NCBI GenBank assembly: GCA_002329075.1
Contig: DCXR01000064.1
Coordinates: forward strand, 1 to 33,576
Reading direction: 5' to 3'
From: Candidatus Neomicrothrix sp. UBA2131
GTDB taxonomy: Bacteria > Actinomycetota > Acidimicrobiia > Acidimicrobiales > MedAcidi-G1
Length of the DNA stretch: 33,576 nt
The first letter of the stretch is position 1; each line of letters opens with the position of its first letter. Below, one piece after another: positions 33,508 to 33,576 of this stretch. The translations under genes and the position numbers were made by a program. Below the pieces are notes generated by a model. It was not told the DNA's origin and did no database searches. It saw nothing but the letters and a program-made list of their open reading frames with translations.

Positions 33508-33576
33508 GACTGGTCCTCGTTTGCCTCAACGGTCTCGACACCGTCATCGGGTGCTTCCCCGGCGGGCACTTCCCCG
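33504..33576 (-). CDS. 3' end of the gene preceding rplI (partial; perhaps rpsR)
   Basis: Reading back from a TGA that overlaps the rplI GTG, a frame stays open to the window edge. It encodes an acidic tail with GEVPAGEAPDDG and ending VEANEDQS. By the usual order rpsF-ssb-rpsR-rplI this would be ribosomal protein S18 with a C-terminal extension, or Ssb if rpsR is elsewhere; Ssb tails are acidic but normally end in DDDIPF, which is absent. Only about 24 codons are visible, so the identity is open. Confidence 0.5.
   Translation of the reverse strand, partial: GEVPAGEAPDDGVETVEANEDQS

Overview
This is a GC-rich (by eye about two thirds G+C) bacterial chromosome segment, tightly packed, with many one-to-four-base gene overlaps. 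The gene content points to an actinobacterium, most likely of the class Acidimicrobiia. The evidence is a dnaK-grpE-dnaJ-hspR heat-shock operon ending in a MerR-type HspR, a dCTP deaminase of the dUMP-forming actinobacterial type, an EtfD-like membrane Fe-S oxidoreductase, fused LIV-type ABC transporter genes, a tRNA-Gly without encoded CCA, and many starts with no Shine-Dalgarno but a TAnnnT box just upstream (leaderless style). The taxonomic call is inference; there is no rRNA in the window.

Layout. 1-3905 (minus): dnaK, grpE, dnaJ, hspR, with a CIRCE-like/HAIR-like repeat in the region shared with the divergent gpmA (4128-4874). 4915-7089: ammonium transporter amt (minus) divergent from an OmpR-type winged-helix regulator, with GlnR-like half-sites between them. 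7143-9365: EtfD-like oxidoreductase, convergent with a minus-strand operon (9362-11866) of dcd, a RidA-family deaminase, 3-hydroxyanthranilate 3,4-dioxygenase and an ACMSD-like decarboxylase, i.e. a core of the 3-hydroxyanthranilate (tryptophan/kynurenine) catabolic route. 11911-14676 (minus): a ureohydrolase, a possible 56-residue ORF, a dienelactone-hydrolase-family protein and an HSD10-like SDR. Then tRNA-Gly(CCC) and a plus-strand pair, proline racemase family plus ornithine cyclodeaminase family, probably for hydroxyproline/proline metabolism.

16809-22326 (minus): a catabolic operon of two paralogous amidohydrolases, an SDR and a class II aldolase-SDR fusion, facing a divergent TetR regulator (22392-23036). 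glpD (23067-24668) converges on tetR and diverges from the most unusual part of the window: 24762-29865, where a complete LIV-type ABC importer core is compressed into two proteins, an MFS permease fused to a LivF-type ATPase and a LivH-LivM-LivG fusion, with no substrate-binding protein nearby. A pair of overlapping palindromes lies upstream.

29881-33576 (minus): mscS, a small two-helix membrane protein, dnaB, a short leader ORF and DnaA-box-like sites, rplI, and the 3' end of the gene before rplI. This last block is the ribosomal protein/replicative helicase cluster that in many actinobacteria lies near the origin.

Functionally the window mixes housekeeping (chaperones, glycolysis, nucleotide metabolism, replication, translation) with heterotrophic catabolism (aromatic amino acid breakdown, acyl-CoA electron transfer, hydroxyproline, glycerol-3-phosphate, amidohydrolase substrates) and uptake (ammonium, LIV-type solutes). 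No insertion sequence, phage gene or CRISPR array was found.
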